From positions 151,601,001-151,665,000 of the forward strand of contig CM032229.1 in the NCBI GenBank assembly GCA_019009955.1: a DNA stretch of 64,000 nucleotides, in the 5' to 3' direction. The position numbers and the translations under genes are program-made. This DNA is from Riptortus pedestris. Lineage: Eukaryota; Arthropoda; Insecta; Hemiptera; Alydidae. Shown in pieces: positions 21,544 through 32,837 of the stretch (positions are counted from its first letter, which is position 1; the number at the start of each line of letters is the position of its first letter). The notes under the pieces were generated by a model. That model was given only the letters and a program-made list of their open reading frames with translations, was not told the DNA's origin and ran no database searches.

Positions 21544-24160
21544 AGTTTAGAATAGCTATATTTGCTTATTGGTGGTTATCTGACAGAAAAGTTAATGGCT
21601 GAGAACTCTTTGGATTTCTAGAATGACAGCACACAAAAACCAAACTAAACAGTCAAAATAAACAAAGAGTGAACTAAAACTATCTATACATTTAACATAA
21701 AAAGCTAAAAATACACTGTCCTAGCTAGTCATTATTTATAAGATCTTTACTTATGTGTGTCTGGCTGAACATGTCTGGTTATATACACTTTGCAGGATTT
21801 TCTTCGGACAGTCAAATATCAGGATGAGCAGAATATTGGAAGCCGAGAATACCTGGTGTTATGGCTGTGGAAGAAATAGCGCTCTTGTTACCAAACAAAA
21901 TGATATATGACATCTAGGGAAGCCAGAACAAGATGCGGTCAGTGTAAGCGGTGGGGCGATAAATGGAATTCAGTATTTGGATGCTAAATGCTTGACGACA
22001 GAACCATGTTGAATTGGTTTAGTTGGAGGGTAGAAATCCTATTCTAAAGTACAATTGTTCCACTAAGCGTGTAATAAAAACTATATATTCCGCCAGTTTT
22101 CTTTTATAAATGACAAAATGCGTATTGATTACTAGACATGGACTAAAGCAGAAAAGCAGCTGTGATCTAAACTAATACTGTAGGAGGACTGACTGATCTA
22201 TTTTAGAGACATAAAAAATCATCAAGAGGTCAGTTAACGTTTTTTGGATTAGTTAAGTCCTGGCGTTATCAAAACATTGTTTCTTTAGCCCACGTAAATT
22301 TGGACAGCTATTTTTTCTGCATAGGCTAAGTGGGCGGGTTTCGCGTAAGTCGCCTTAAAATGAAAAATGTTTGAGTTACTCATAACACGAAACTGACATT
22401 TCTGGTAGACTGATTACTTCAGGAGATATGGATTATAACAAACTAAGATGTTGGGGAAAGTTATTATTGGGGAATTGGGGGAGGGGGTTAAACTTAATTG
22501 CAATATATAATGAGTACTAACGATTTTTTTAATAAATGTCGGACTATAGAGAATGCCGAAAGAAAAATCAAAAAGGACAATTTAACATCTTGGAAAGGCA
22601 CAATACTGCCATTACGAACAGTATCAAAAATCCAGCATCAACGCATTCCGCGGGATTACTCTTTTTATTTCTTGCCCGGAGTTAGCTGGGGTGAATAAAA
22701 GGGGAATTGAGAATTCCATGAGAAAAGAATTGCTGGAAGAGGCACTGGAAGAGCACAATTAGCGACTGTAAGGATTGCAACCATTCCTGCCGGGGCTGTC
22801 CTGAGAAAGGATTCTTTTAAGAAGGTCCTTGCTTGGCTTTCTTGCACCGGCAAATATTAAGTGACTCCACTTAAAAAAAAACCGGTGCTGATCATTAAAC
22901 TTTTTTTCCCCTGGGTTTTCACCCTTCTTTTTTCCTATTTAAGTAATTTACGTTTACAGCTGAGATAAATTGATTTATATACTCTTAATATTGCCTCAGA
23001 CATTGCACCTTCTCAGCCTTCACAATTTATTATAAATTATCTCGTCCAGCCTTCTTTTCTGGTTAAGCCATTTAGTCTGAGAAATAAAAAGGAACGAATG
23101 ATAATTGAATTTTAATCAGATCCTGAATATTTCATCTTATTTTGGGGATTGTTTTTAATTAGCAACGTGTACTAAAAATAACCTTATCTGTTTTGATGAA
23201 TTCGTTTTCAAGGCGAGAATGGACAAAAACTTTATAGAGCACTCGACCTTAAATATTTTGATTATGGAAAGAAATATTAATAACATATAAATACATTTAT
23301 TTATTTATCTTCACCATGAAGATTAAATACTACTTCGTATTTTTGGTTGAGAATAAACACTTCTGACGAGAGCTCTTCTTTTCATTCTTCTGTGTATATG
23401 ATTCTAAAACACAAGATATTTTCAAAAATTGACTTCATGGGTGTCGCAGTCCCTTTGTTGCCACGGTTCTTGCCTTCTAATACTCATATCATAAAACTGT
23501 GTGCCTTAAAATTAAAGTATGTAAAAGGTTGTAATGTTCTAGCTTTCAGATTTTGAAAACGTCGTGTGAACCCATCTACATCTCTCTAAAGAACGATTCT
23601 ATGATTTTTTTTTCTTCCAGTCAGCTGACCAGAGAACAAGATTACCATTTCTAATAAAATTTTAACTATTTAGTATTTTGATTTACAGAACTACTTTACT
23701 TTTAATGTTTCTTTAAAAGAATATTTCTTTAAACAAAAATGAAGGAAATGCATAGGCCATATTCGTAATAAGTATAATATTAATTCTATAGCATGGGTGT
23801 TGCTGTGTTATAATGTGCTTGTATATAGTAATTATTTTAATCGGTGAATCTACAGTCAATCTGAGCAGTGAAGGACGGCAAGTACTTAACAAATAATTGT
23901 GGGTGTACGCTCAGCTGTGTCGTAGGCACTAGATTACTTTATCAGATAAGGATCAAAGTCAATTTTCTGTAAATAGTTATTGCAACCAGACAGATTAGTT
24001 TTCCTTTTTTATTTTTAAAAACGAAGAGTGACTATTAGTCTTAAGAAATGGCTCGTTTAGAGACCACGATCAGCTTTATTTAAGTGTTCCGGAAATGGGC
24101 CATAAGCCATCATACATAAACAATGTGTTCTCATGGACTTAGACCACATATTAGATTTTG
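21544..24160. other. Unassigned unique-looking sequence
   Basis: Free of the window's repeat families. Several short frames (22498-22698, 22665-22853 minus, 23347-23556) show no recognisable domain. One strong hairpin (22844-22888) is listed separately. Confidence 0.45.
22844..22888. repeat. Two-tier stem-loop
   Basis: Outer arms GCACCGG and CCGGTGC (7 bp, perfect) enclose inner arms TTAAGTG and CACTTAA (7 bp, perfect) with loop ACTC. The strand spacing (6 and 7 bases between tiers) forms an internal loop. A T- and C-rich tract follows. Function unknown. Confidence 0.85.
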
Positions 24161-24600
24161 GCCAGGGCAAACTCAATATAGACAAACAAACTTTGTATAC
24201 GAAGACATATCGAGGCATTTATGGAACCGCATAATAAACAAATGGCAATTAAAAAGGTTGAATTTAAACAACCGCCTCAGCAGTATCAAAAGCACAATCT
24301 AGTAGTAGCCACCGAGCCATATGAGTACCTGATGGGAGGAAGTTGTTCTTGCGAGATTCCGGATCGGCCACACCTGGCACACTGGCTCTTAATGACAGAC
24401 ATCCCTATATATATATATATATAAAGACTGCAACCAATACCTAACAATTAAGCATATATTAACAGACTCCGTTCAAGGAAAAGACATATCCAAAGATATG
24501 ACTGAACTCAGCCAGCTGACATCAGCCAATGTATTGCTCACATCCTAACACATCTAAGAAATATAAATGTTTATAACGAAATATAGAATTATAAAATATG
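24161..24600 (+). pseudogene. Decayed I-like LINE ORF2 C-terminus
   Basis: Pieces in different frames match the C-terminal part of the intact LINE at 34211-35647 in order: NKWQLKRLNLNNRL (tether region), EVVLARFRIGHTWHTGS (compare QVALTRLRIGHTYLTNS), and LTIKHILTD followed by DMTELSQLTSANVLL and HLRNINVYNE. Stops, frameshifts and a TA tract at 24405-24422 break the frame, replacing the Cys-rich knuckle. The open frame at 24221-24424 is partly an off-frame shadow of this pseudogene. Confidence 0.75.
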
Positions 24601-25016
24601 TTACAACGTACCTTAGAAGACTTACAAAGGAATAACTTCCATTATATTCAAATTGACAAAGCCCAAATAGGAAATCTTCAGGTATTTAGGTTTTACATCA
24701 ACGGGTATTAGGTTGGGATTTTTTAAAAAAAATATAAATAATGTAAAGAATTTGATTATCTTGAATTAGAAGTTCGCCCTCACCTACCTCATGACAATCA
24801 ACTTGGATGTGGGGTAGAAACAAATACAAATATTTTCGAGACCTATTAATTTGATTTCTTTTTTTAAAATCGAATGTCTACATAGGAAAAGATATCTTCA
24901 GCAATTTATCATCGGTGGGCAGGCAAATTTCCATTTTTCAATAAACTGCTATCTCTCTCTCTCATTACTCGAGAACACTTTTCAAATGATTAAGAATCTA
25001 TTAAAGAAATTCCCTT
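24601..25016. other. Unassigned AT-rich sequence
   Basis: Nothing recognised apart from the short frame at 24851-25072, which runs into the following foldback repeat. Confidence 0.35.
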
Positions 25017-25235
25017 TACTTAGGAAGAGAAAAAGAGGTCCATTTCTTCACAATTTTTTATTTCGGCGCTAAGCGCTTTCAAAGACTATTGTCTCCATCT
25101 TCAGAGATGCTTGCATGCGCTCATTGGAAAAGACGACAAGTGACCCGCAGGTAAAATAAAAATTTGTGAAGAATTGTACGTCTTTTTCTCTCTCCAAGTA
25201 AAAATATTCTTCACTTCCAACAACACTGCTGTGGA
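25017..25235. repeat. Family E foldback repeat
   Basis: Two imperfect inverted arms (about 25017-25063 and 25150-25198) both read, outward to inward, TACTTRG, GAGAAAAAG, TTCTTCACAA and a T-rich run. Between them lies GGCGCTAAGCGC and, in reverse, CTGAAGATGGAGACAATAGT followed by CTTTGAAAGCGC. Outside the right arm the match to the copy at 29795-29966 continues (AAGTGAAGAATAT on the minus strand). A CTGANGA...GAAA core with pairable arms is reminiscent of the hammerhead-bearing terminal repeats of Penelope-like elements; that is inference. Confidence 0.65.
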
Positions 25236-25253
25236 AATGTACTTTGTTTATAT

Positions 25254-25446
25254 TTTGCCTTTAATCTCACATGGTAATCCTAGAGTGGCGAGTTCAATTC
25301 CCGCCTGGGCAACAAGGAATTTATTTATTGACGAACTCATTAAATAAAATCCTTAGTCAAACCCCTGGCTGGGTGGTCACTTGTAGATAACCCGTTCCAA
25401 TTAGCCATAGTCGCAAAAAGTGAACGTTAATAAATAATAATAATAT
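25254..25446 (+). mobile_element. tRNA-derived SINE, 5'-truncated
   Basis: Lacks the A-box part of the head. B box GAGTTCAATTCCC has one change. Body and CGTTAATAAATAATAATAAT tail are intact. Confidence 0.85.
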
Positions 25447-25610
25447 ATTTTTGAATTTTAATCGTATAATAATTTCAGACAATAATAATAAAACTCTAAT
25501 GATTGTCTGGATTTTAATTGAAGTTAACATCTATAAATTATTTTCGTGTTTCAGGCCCATAATAAGTCTAACAATTTCAAAATTGAAATTCCCAACAAAC
25601 GTCATATTGC

Positions 25611-25768
25611 ATAAAGCGTTAGTACTTAAAGGACTTGGTAACCCCAGTGTTGTGGGCTCGATTTACGCATGGGCAATAGAAAGTTTTTTATGTAGTAGCG
25701 AAGTAAATGGCCTCATCCTGGCTAGAGAATCCTGGTAACCCGGTGAACACCCATCCGGCTTGGACTTA
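25611..25768 (+). mobile_element. Diverged SINE-like relic
   Basis: Shows TAAAGCGTTAGTACTTAAA, a B-box-like GGGCTCGATTTACG, GGGCAATAGAAA, CCTGGCTAGAGAATCCTGG and CACCCATCCGGCTTGGAC, all in SINE order but strongly changed. Probably an older subfamily. The frame at 25451-25738 overlaps it by chance. Confidence 0.45.
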
Positions 25769-25987
25769 TATATTATACGTTATTAAGTAACACTAAAAAT
25801 TATATATTAAAGGAAAAAATCATATTTAGTTTAATTTCTCAATTTAGATGTCAGATCGCAATATTGCACTTAGAAAGAGTTTAACAAAGTCTGTTATTTT
25901 CTGTTATCTATTCTATACTTGCCATTCTATATTTGGATCAGAAAATGTGAACGTATTTAATAATTATTATTATTTATTACGTCTACT

Positions 25988-26112
25988 TTTAGCAGATTTC
26001 CCTTAAGGGAAATCAGCTATTGAGGTTGTACTCATGACGGAATTTTCGAAATTTTTCTTCAAATGTCCATCGATCCTACCTAGTAGATGTCGAAAATGAG
26101 GTCCGTTCAAAA

Positions 26113-26157
<45 letters not shown>

Positions 26158-26462
26158 AGTCCTGGAAAAAACAATAATCCCTTTATTGTTTATTGTTTTA
26201 GATTTCTTTTATCTATCTATATATGTGTCTGTTACCGCTCTAGCGGTCGCAATTTTTGTTTGATCGCTACCAAACTCAATATTTAGTCGTTTTATTAGAT
26301 ATTTGCATTTTTATTAAATCTGGGCGGCTAACGCATGAGTGACTCCCGCCAAAAGCTAGCTCGACCGTTTCCTTAACTTCTCGACTCTCGTGTAATTTCG
26401 CTAGTGTAAAACTTCACGTGGGAAATCTGCTTAGTTTACGCAGCCCCTGCGTGACGGACTTT
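25988..26462 (+). mobile_element. Family A element with internal deletion and insertion
   Basis: Perfect palindrome TTTCCCTTAAGGGAAA and intact 3' end (ACGCAGCCCCTGCGTGACGG). After the TA tract (26115-26153) an extra segment containing GTCCTGGAAAAAACAATAAT and a near-repeat of TTTATTGTTT precedes the normal TCTAGCGGTCGCAA block. A deletion then joins CGTTTTAT to TAGATATTTGCATT, removing the G-run middle. A SINE lies directly against its 3' end. Confidence 0.88.
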
Positions 26463-26464
26463 GA

Positions 26465-26643
26465 GCTAATATGGCTAATTAGAACGGGTTTCTACAGGTT
26501 ACCACCCTTTTCTAGCGACGGTGGAACTAAGGGTTTTATTTAATGAGTCAGTCACTAAATAAATTCCTATTGCCCAGGCGGGCCTCGAACTCGCCACTCT
26601 AGAAATACCATGCGAGATTAACTCACATGGCTAGTGCGAGCCT
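26465..26643 (-). mobile_element. tRNA-derived SINE, reverse, tail-less
   Basis: Reverse SINE from GGCTAATTAGAACGGG to CATGGCTAGTGCGAGCC, lacking the GTGGACGTTAATAA tail. The B-box complement is changed to GGCCTCGAACTC. It abuts the A copy's 3' end with only a few bases between. Confidence 0.8.
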
Positions 26644-27964
26644 CTATATTTAATAATAATGACAAGAAATGGATAGATAATCATTTTAATATTCTCATTA
26701 ATTTTGGTCATTTTAATATGATTGTTTTCCTACACCATCTGTATAATTGATGACCAAACTAACTGCGGTAATATATTGCGTGTGTCTTGACACGTGAGTT
26801 GTCGACAGCCATGTCTAAATGCGTACTCCCATTCCAGCGGCATACCCAGTTGACGTCAGAATACTCTAAGGGCTGGGCTATTTCGGGAGAGTACAGTCGC
26901 TCCAACAAACTTTAATTGGCTACATCTTAATTACTTAGGCCGCACACCACCTATGACGTTTTCCATTCGAATATTAAAATGAAATTTCTCTTTTCCTCAC
27001 ATTTGCACGTTAATGCAAGTATTCTACAAAGCAGTGGTGACATATTGCAAATTTACTGATATGACGATTTATTTCTGAATATTCATAAATAGCTGATATA
27101 TCAATTTCAAATAGAGAAGCTTGTCAATGCCGAATCACATCAATAATGCATATAACGAGAAATATTTATATAATCTATGTCTATGCAATCACGCACAATT
27201 AAAAATTTAAATTGAAATATATATCAAATAGATTATAAAACTTGATGTAACATGTAAGTATTATATACACAAACACACACACTTACACGCATACACACAC
27301 AAACGTATTCGCTTAGTACCTGAAAAAAAAACCCGAAAATTTGTAGTACATTAAACAGTAATGAGTGAACAAGTTGTTTTTATTGTTTTACTTGGACCCA
27401 TCCACAATTAAGATAGGGATTCCTTTAGTTTACACACAGGACATCAAAAAGTAATTAAATAGTTTGCATAGCATAAATACTATAAATAAAATAGGTTTGT
27501 TTTTTTTGTTACAGAAATTGTAGAACTCTACTAAAATTCAGTAACTCACCAGCTGTCACCATTAGGTGCAACATTATATGTCAGCTTACTTTGACCGGCA
27601 CCGAAAGATGGCCATATACTCCTGAAGGAGACAACCGACGATCTGTCAAGAATTAGCGCATTAGTCGAAGATATTTCTGGCAGAATGTGACGGTGGACAG
27701 AACTACACAGAACTATATCCCCTGATAAGCGGATTCTGAAACTGAATCTGGCGTGGATAATTAATTACATTAAGTGACCAAGAATAAATCTAGAAGGATT
27801 TCAGCTAATGGGAGAGTGCGTATCTCGGAAGCTACCCGGAAATACCGATCCAATCGCTTAGGAAATCAGGTGTTGTATGTTGACAAGGTGCTAACGGTAT
27901 TAGATTCGGCCGCTCTCTTCCGGACGAGATGTTTGATATACATGATATCCTAAACTGTTCATTT
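26644..27964. other. Unassigned sequence within duplication unit 1
   Basis: AT-rich with a short CA-rich run (27268-27304). No protein recognised. It is duplicated at 30884-32204 with few differences. Confidence 0.45.
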
Positions 27965-28583
27965 TAGACGATTTCCCTTAAGGGAAATCAGCTATTGAGC
28001 TCGTACTCACGGAATTTTCGAAAAAATTTTCGAAAAGTGGACATCGATCCTATCCAGGAGATGACGAAAATGAGGTCCGTCAAAACTATATACATATATA
28101 TATATTTGTCTTTAAACACTCTAATGTCGCAATTATTGTTTAATTGTTACCATGCTCTGTATTTAATCGTTTTATCTAAAAAGAAAGATCAAGTTCGTTA
28201 ATGGCTGGAATCGGACTAGTGGGAGGGGGGATTTTCGAAAAATCGAAAAATCTCCTTTACTATACGTCAAATCGAAAACATGTACAGAACCTATCTTATT
28301 GCAAATTAAATTTACTATAAATATTGATATATATATTTATTCTCTAACTTGAATATTAACCGAGGTACTTGCATTTTCATTAAGTTTGTGCGGATAACGG
28401 ACGAGATGAGATCGGCTGATGTCAGGTCTATTCCTGACTCCGCCGAAAGCCAGTGACTGTTCAGCTCCCGGGAAATTGGTTTAGAGACTCGTTACTACTA
28501 CTGTTATTAGTATGCAGATTTCCCTATTGTAAAACTTAAAGTGGGAAATCTGCTTTGTTTACTCAGCCCCTGCGTGACTGACT
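27965..28583 (+). mobile_element. Family A element, diverged, unit 1
   Basis: Full span from TTTTAGACGATTTCCCTTAA to GACTGACT, with a very short TA tract (28091-28105). Compared with its partner in unit 2 it carries many private changes, including a broken 3' hairpin (ACTCAGCCCCTGCGT) and loss of about 16 bases near 28448. Much more diverged from its partner than the flanking DNA is. Confidence 0.85.
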
Positions 28584-29795
28584 AATTTATGTGAATGCCA
28601 CCCGAAGGGGTGCCTTAAATGACTATAAATATAAAGCGCAGTAAATTCATTGAAGATAACCACTTGTTGATGGTGTTTGACCCTTCTCATTGGATTCAAT
28701 CATCTGATGCTTTGTTTACTTTAGCAGACGGGGGAGGGGGGGGGGCATGAGTGTCAAAAAACATTTCTCCTAGTCACTGTTGCTGCTGATACACGGTTAT
28801 CAATGAAGGATGAGATAAGAGTCCCCGAATTTGGCGAAACCATTCCCTTGAGAGAGATGGATCCGGGGTCTGAAGGTGACGTGGCTAATAAATTCAGGAG
28901 GAAGCTGAAGGGGATTGGTTGGGTAAATGCTAGCTAATGATAGAGGCTGCGTATGGCAGGAGCAGCCCGATCCAGCTGTCATCAGCTCCTCCATGTCGTG
29001 CTCCGTTCTAATTAGGCAGGCATAGTTTCCTCTCAAATAATGGCCTGGAGACCCTATTCCAACCGTCAAAAATTATTATGTTTAAAGGCCATTAGCTAAC
29101 GCTGTTTGCTACCAACGTATTCTTTTTGAATTAACTCAAAATTATATCCTTTGGCGATCACATAAATCTCAATAGTGTACAAAAGAACCCGTCATAAAGT
29201 GGAATTTTTCAAAATGTCTTTAATTATGTAAGCATGAGTATTTGTTTCTTCTTTAGGTGTGTTTATGAGTCCGTAACTTAAATTTACTTACTTAAAGATC
29301 ATGGATATTTACCAATTTTTAAATATGAATGTAGTATTTTTTGTACAAAAAAATTAAAAGATTAAATAGAGAAAAATAGGAGAGATACAACATAGGCGAG
29401 GATGACGGAGCGCTGAGAAGTGGATGGTTTATCTGAGGAAAGGAACTATTGAACAACAAGAAGGAAAATAAAAATAGAATTTGGACCGCATAAGCACAAA
29501 TAACTCTCCCGAGTTCGGTGCCTGTTTACAATAAAATAAATAAATAAAATAAGCTAGTTCCAAAATAATTAAATATATATTTTAATGTATTTCCATTAAA
29601 TGAGAAATTAACAGGTATTGGCTCTGAACCAAGATAAATTTTTAATTTGATGCCCCAAGATGTGAAAAACACTACCCACTCAAAATTGCTAAAAGCACGT
29701 TCTTTAAATCGCAGTCGAAGCTTACCAGTGTTGTAGAGGTTGTTAGCAAGTAGCTGCTTACTTTATTCGTAGTAGTCTTGACGATTCTTTTTCAC
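28584..29795. other. Conserved block and flanks in unit 1
   Basis: Holds a roughly 430-bp stretch (28770-29200) almost identical to its duplicate. Short frames here include 28803-28937 (plus, 44 codons, MKDEIRVPEFGETIPLREMD start) and 28800-29069 (minus, 89 codons), both preserved in unit 2 at 33049-33183 and 33016-33315. Neither resembles a known family. An exon or conserved element is possible but unproven. Confidence 0.35.
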
Positions 29796-29966
29796 AGCAT
29801 TGTTGCTGGAAGTGAAGAATATTGTGTACTTGAAGAAAGAAAAATACGCCCAATTCTTCACAAGTTTTTTATTTCAGCGCTAAGCGCTTTAGAAGACTAT
29901 TTTGTCCATCCTCAGAGCTACTTGCATGGGCTCATAGGGAAAGTCACTTGCCGTCTTTCCCTATGA
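29795..29966 (+). repeat. Family E end, unit 1
   Basis: Matches 25017-25235: GGAAGTGAAGAATATTGTG, GAAGAAAGAAAAATACG, ATTCTTCACAAG, CAGCGCTAAGCGCTTTAG and CCATCCTCAGAGC. It ends with a hairpin CTCATAGGGAAAG / CTTTCCCTATGA. The reverse-strand core reads CTGAGGATGGACAAAATAGT then CTAAAGCGC, so the GAAA of the 25-kb copy is changed to TAAA. Confidence 0.75.
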
Positions 29967-30300
29967 TCAACCTCCGGATGGTTCACTAAAGTGAGGGGTT
30001 TAGAAAAAATTGAAGGGACCCCAAATTCAGTTGGCGTTCAGCAGGAAGCTAATTCTGTCCATAATGAGTCCTCTGGAAATTTCTTTGATCCCAATAAATA
30101 CTGAAAAGGCCTTAGGTGTCACCCCTTTTGTCCGCCCCAGCCAGTATACTTACAGTGAAATGGAGCTTTGATGATTAGACATCTGCATAATCCAGTGAAA
30201 TGGTATTTCAAACATGGTTTTTGGCTCATTGGAATTTGAGTTTAACCACACCTAGCCCGGTACGCCTCTCCTTAGTTAACCTGGTGTGCTCGCGGGGTGA
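29967..30300. other. 334-bp spacer between duplication units
   Basis: Not duplicated and not similar to any other part of the window. GC content is higher than the flanks. No coding frame of note. Confidence 0.5.
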
Positions 30301-30712
30301 AATTTTCGAAATTTTTCTTCAAATGTCCATTGATCCTACCTAGTAGATGTCGAAAATGAGGTCCGTTCAAAACTGTATATATATATATCTATAGTTAAGT
30401 CCTGGAAAAAACAATAATCCCTTTATTGTTTATTGTTTTAGATTTCTTTTATCTATCTATATCTGTGTCTGTTACTGCTCTAGCGGTCGCAATTTTTGTT
30501 TGATCGCTACCAAACTCAATATTTAGTCGTTTTATTAGATATTTGCATTTTTATTAAATCTGGGCGGCTAACGCATGAGTGACTCCCGCCAAAAGCTAGC
30601 TCGACCGTTTCCTTAACCTCTCGACTCTCGTGTAATTTCGCTAGTGTAAAACTTCACGTGGGAAATCTGCTTAGTTTACGCAGCCCCTGCGTGACGGACT
30701 TTTAGCTAATAT
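30301..30712 (+). mobile_element. Family A element, 5'-cut by duplication edge
   Basis: Same structure as the copy at 25988-26462, including the extra GTCCTGGAAAAAACAATAAT segment and middle deletion, with a much shorter TA tract (30376-30389). It begins exactly at the duplication boundary. Confidence 0.88.
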
Positions 30713-30714
30713 GG

Positions 30715-30883
30715 CTAATTAGAACGGGTTTCTACAGGTTACCACCCTTTTCTAGCGATGGTGGAACTAAGGGTTTTATTTAATGAGTCAGTCACTAAAT
30801 AAATTCCTATTGCCCAGGCGGGCCTCGAACTCGCCACTCTAGAATTACCATGCGAGATTAACTCACATGGCTAGTGCCAGCCT
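30715..30883 (-). mobile_element. tRNA-derived SINE, reverse, duplicate
   Basis: Partner of 26465-26643 with a few substitutions. Confidence 0.8.
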
Positions 30884-32204
30884 CTATATTTAATAATAAT
30901 GACAAGAAATGGATAGATAATCATTTTAATATTCTCATTAATTTTGGTCATTTTAATATGATTGTTTTCCTACACCATCTGTATAATTGATGACCTAACT
31001 AACTGCGATAATATATTGCGTGTGTCTTGACACGTGAGTTGTCGACAGCCATGTCTAAATGCGTACTCCCATTCCAGCGGCATACCCAGTTGACGTCAGA
31101 ATACTCTAAGGGCTGGGCTATTTCGGGAGAGTACAGTCGCTCCAACAAACTTTAATTGGCTACATCTTAATTACTTAGGCCGCACACCACCTATGACGTT
31201 TTCCATTGGAACATTAAACTGAAATTTCTCTTTTCCTCACATTTGCACGTTAATGTAAATATACTGCAAAGCAGTGGTGACATATTGCAAATATAGAGAA
31301 ATTTACTGATATGGCGATTTATTTCTGAATATTCATAAATAGCTGATATATCAATTTCAAATTGAGAAGCTTGTCAATGCCGAATCGCATCAATAATGCA
31401 TATAACGAGAATTATTCATATAATCTATATCTATGCAATCACACACAATTAAAAATTGAAATTGAAATATATATCAAATAGATTATAAAAATTGATGTAA
31501 CATGTAAGTATTATATACACAAACACACACACTTACACGAATACACACACAAACGTATTCGCTTAGTACCTGAAAAAAAAAACCGAAAATGTGTAGTACA
31601 TTAAACAGTAAAGAGTGAACAAGTTGTTTTTATTTTTTTACTTGGACCCATCCACAATTAAGATAGGGATTCCTTTAGTTTACGCACAGGACATCAAAAA
31701 GTAATTAAATAGTTTGCATAGCATAAATACTATAAATAAAATAGGTTTGTTTTTTTTGTTACAGAAATTGTTGAACTCTACTAAAATTCAGTAACTCACC
31801 AGCTGCCACCATTACGTGCAACATTATATGTCGGCTTACTTTGACCGGCACTGAAAGGTGGTCAAATACTCCTGAAGAAGAAACCGGAGATCTGGCAAGA
31901 ATTAGAGCGTTAGTGGAAGATATTCCTGGCAGAATGTAACGGTGGACAGAACTATATCCCCCTGATAAGTGGATTCTGAAACTGAATCTGGCGTGGATAA
32001 TTAATTACATTAAGTGACCAGGCATAAATCTAGAAGGATTTCAGCTAATGGGAGAGTGCGTATCTCGGAAGCTACCCGGAAATACCTATCCAATCTCTCA
32101 GGAAATCGGTGTTGTATGTTGACAAGGTGCTAACGGTATTAGATTCGGCCGCTCTCTTCCGAACGAGATGTTTGATATACATGATATCCTGAACTGTTCA
32201 TTTT
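30884..32204. other. Unassigned sequence within duplication unit 2
   Basis: Partner of 26644-27964, with the same CA-rich run; small insertions and deletions near 31280 and 31880-31945. No protein recognised. Confidence 0.45.
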
Positions 32205-32837
32205 AGACGATTTCCCATAAGGGAAATCAGCTATTGAGCTCGTACTCACGGAATTTTCGAAAAAATTTTCAAGTGGACATCGATCCTATCCAGGAGATGA
32301 CGAAAATGAGGTCCGTCAAAACTATATACATATATATATATTTGTCTTTAAACACTCTAATGTCGCAATTATTGTTTAATTGTTACCATGCTCTGTATTT
32401 AATCATTTTATGTAAAAAGAAAGATCAAGTTCGTTAATGGCTGGAATCGGACCAGTGGTAGGGGGGAATTTCGAAAATTCGAAATATCTCCGTTACTATG
32501 CGTCGGATCGAAAACTTGTATAGAACCAATCTTATTGCACATTAAATGTACCTACTATAAATATTGTAACGCACATTTATTCTCTACCTTGAATATTAAC
32601 CGAGATATTTGCATTTTTATCAAGTGTGTGAGGATAACGGACGAGATGTGATCGGCTGATGTTGGTTCTATTCGTGACTCCGCCGAAATTCAGTTCTGCC
32701 GTTTCCGTAACCGTTCGGCTCCCGTGAAATTAGTTTAGAGACTCTTTGCTACTACTGTTACTAGTATGCAGATTTCTCTATTGTAAAACTTCACGTGGGA
32801 AATCTGCTTAGTTTACGCAGCCCCTATGTGACGGACT
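32205..32837 (+). mobile_element. Family A element, unit 2
   Basis: Full span with palindrome variant GATTTCCCATAAGGGAAATC, TA tract (32327-32341), intact GGGAAATCTGCT and hairpin variant ACGCAGCCCCTATGT. Closer to the family pattern than its partner at 27965-28583. Confidence 0.87.

Larger units (their letters stand above)
26041..29966 (+). repeat. Segmental duplication, unit 1 (about 3.93 kb)
   Basis: Aligns end to end with 30301-34210 in the same orientation. It contains most of an A copy, a SINE, a unique stretch, a second A copy (27965-28583), a very well conserved block (28770-29200) and a family E end. By eye most of the length differs by about 1-3%, with indels mainly in TA and G runs, but the second A copy differs by roughly 10%. 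The left boundary is inside family A; the right boundary coincides with the outer arm of a CTCATAGGGAAAG hairpin in family E. Confidence 0.92.

Noticed and set aside
28800..29069. 89-codon minus-strand frame preserved in both duplication units
   Set aside because: Not called as a gene: identity between recent duplicates preserves any frame, and a plus-strand frame is equally preserved. Kept only as a finding.
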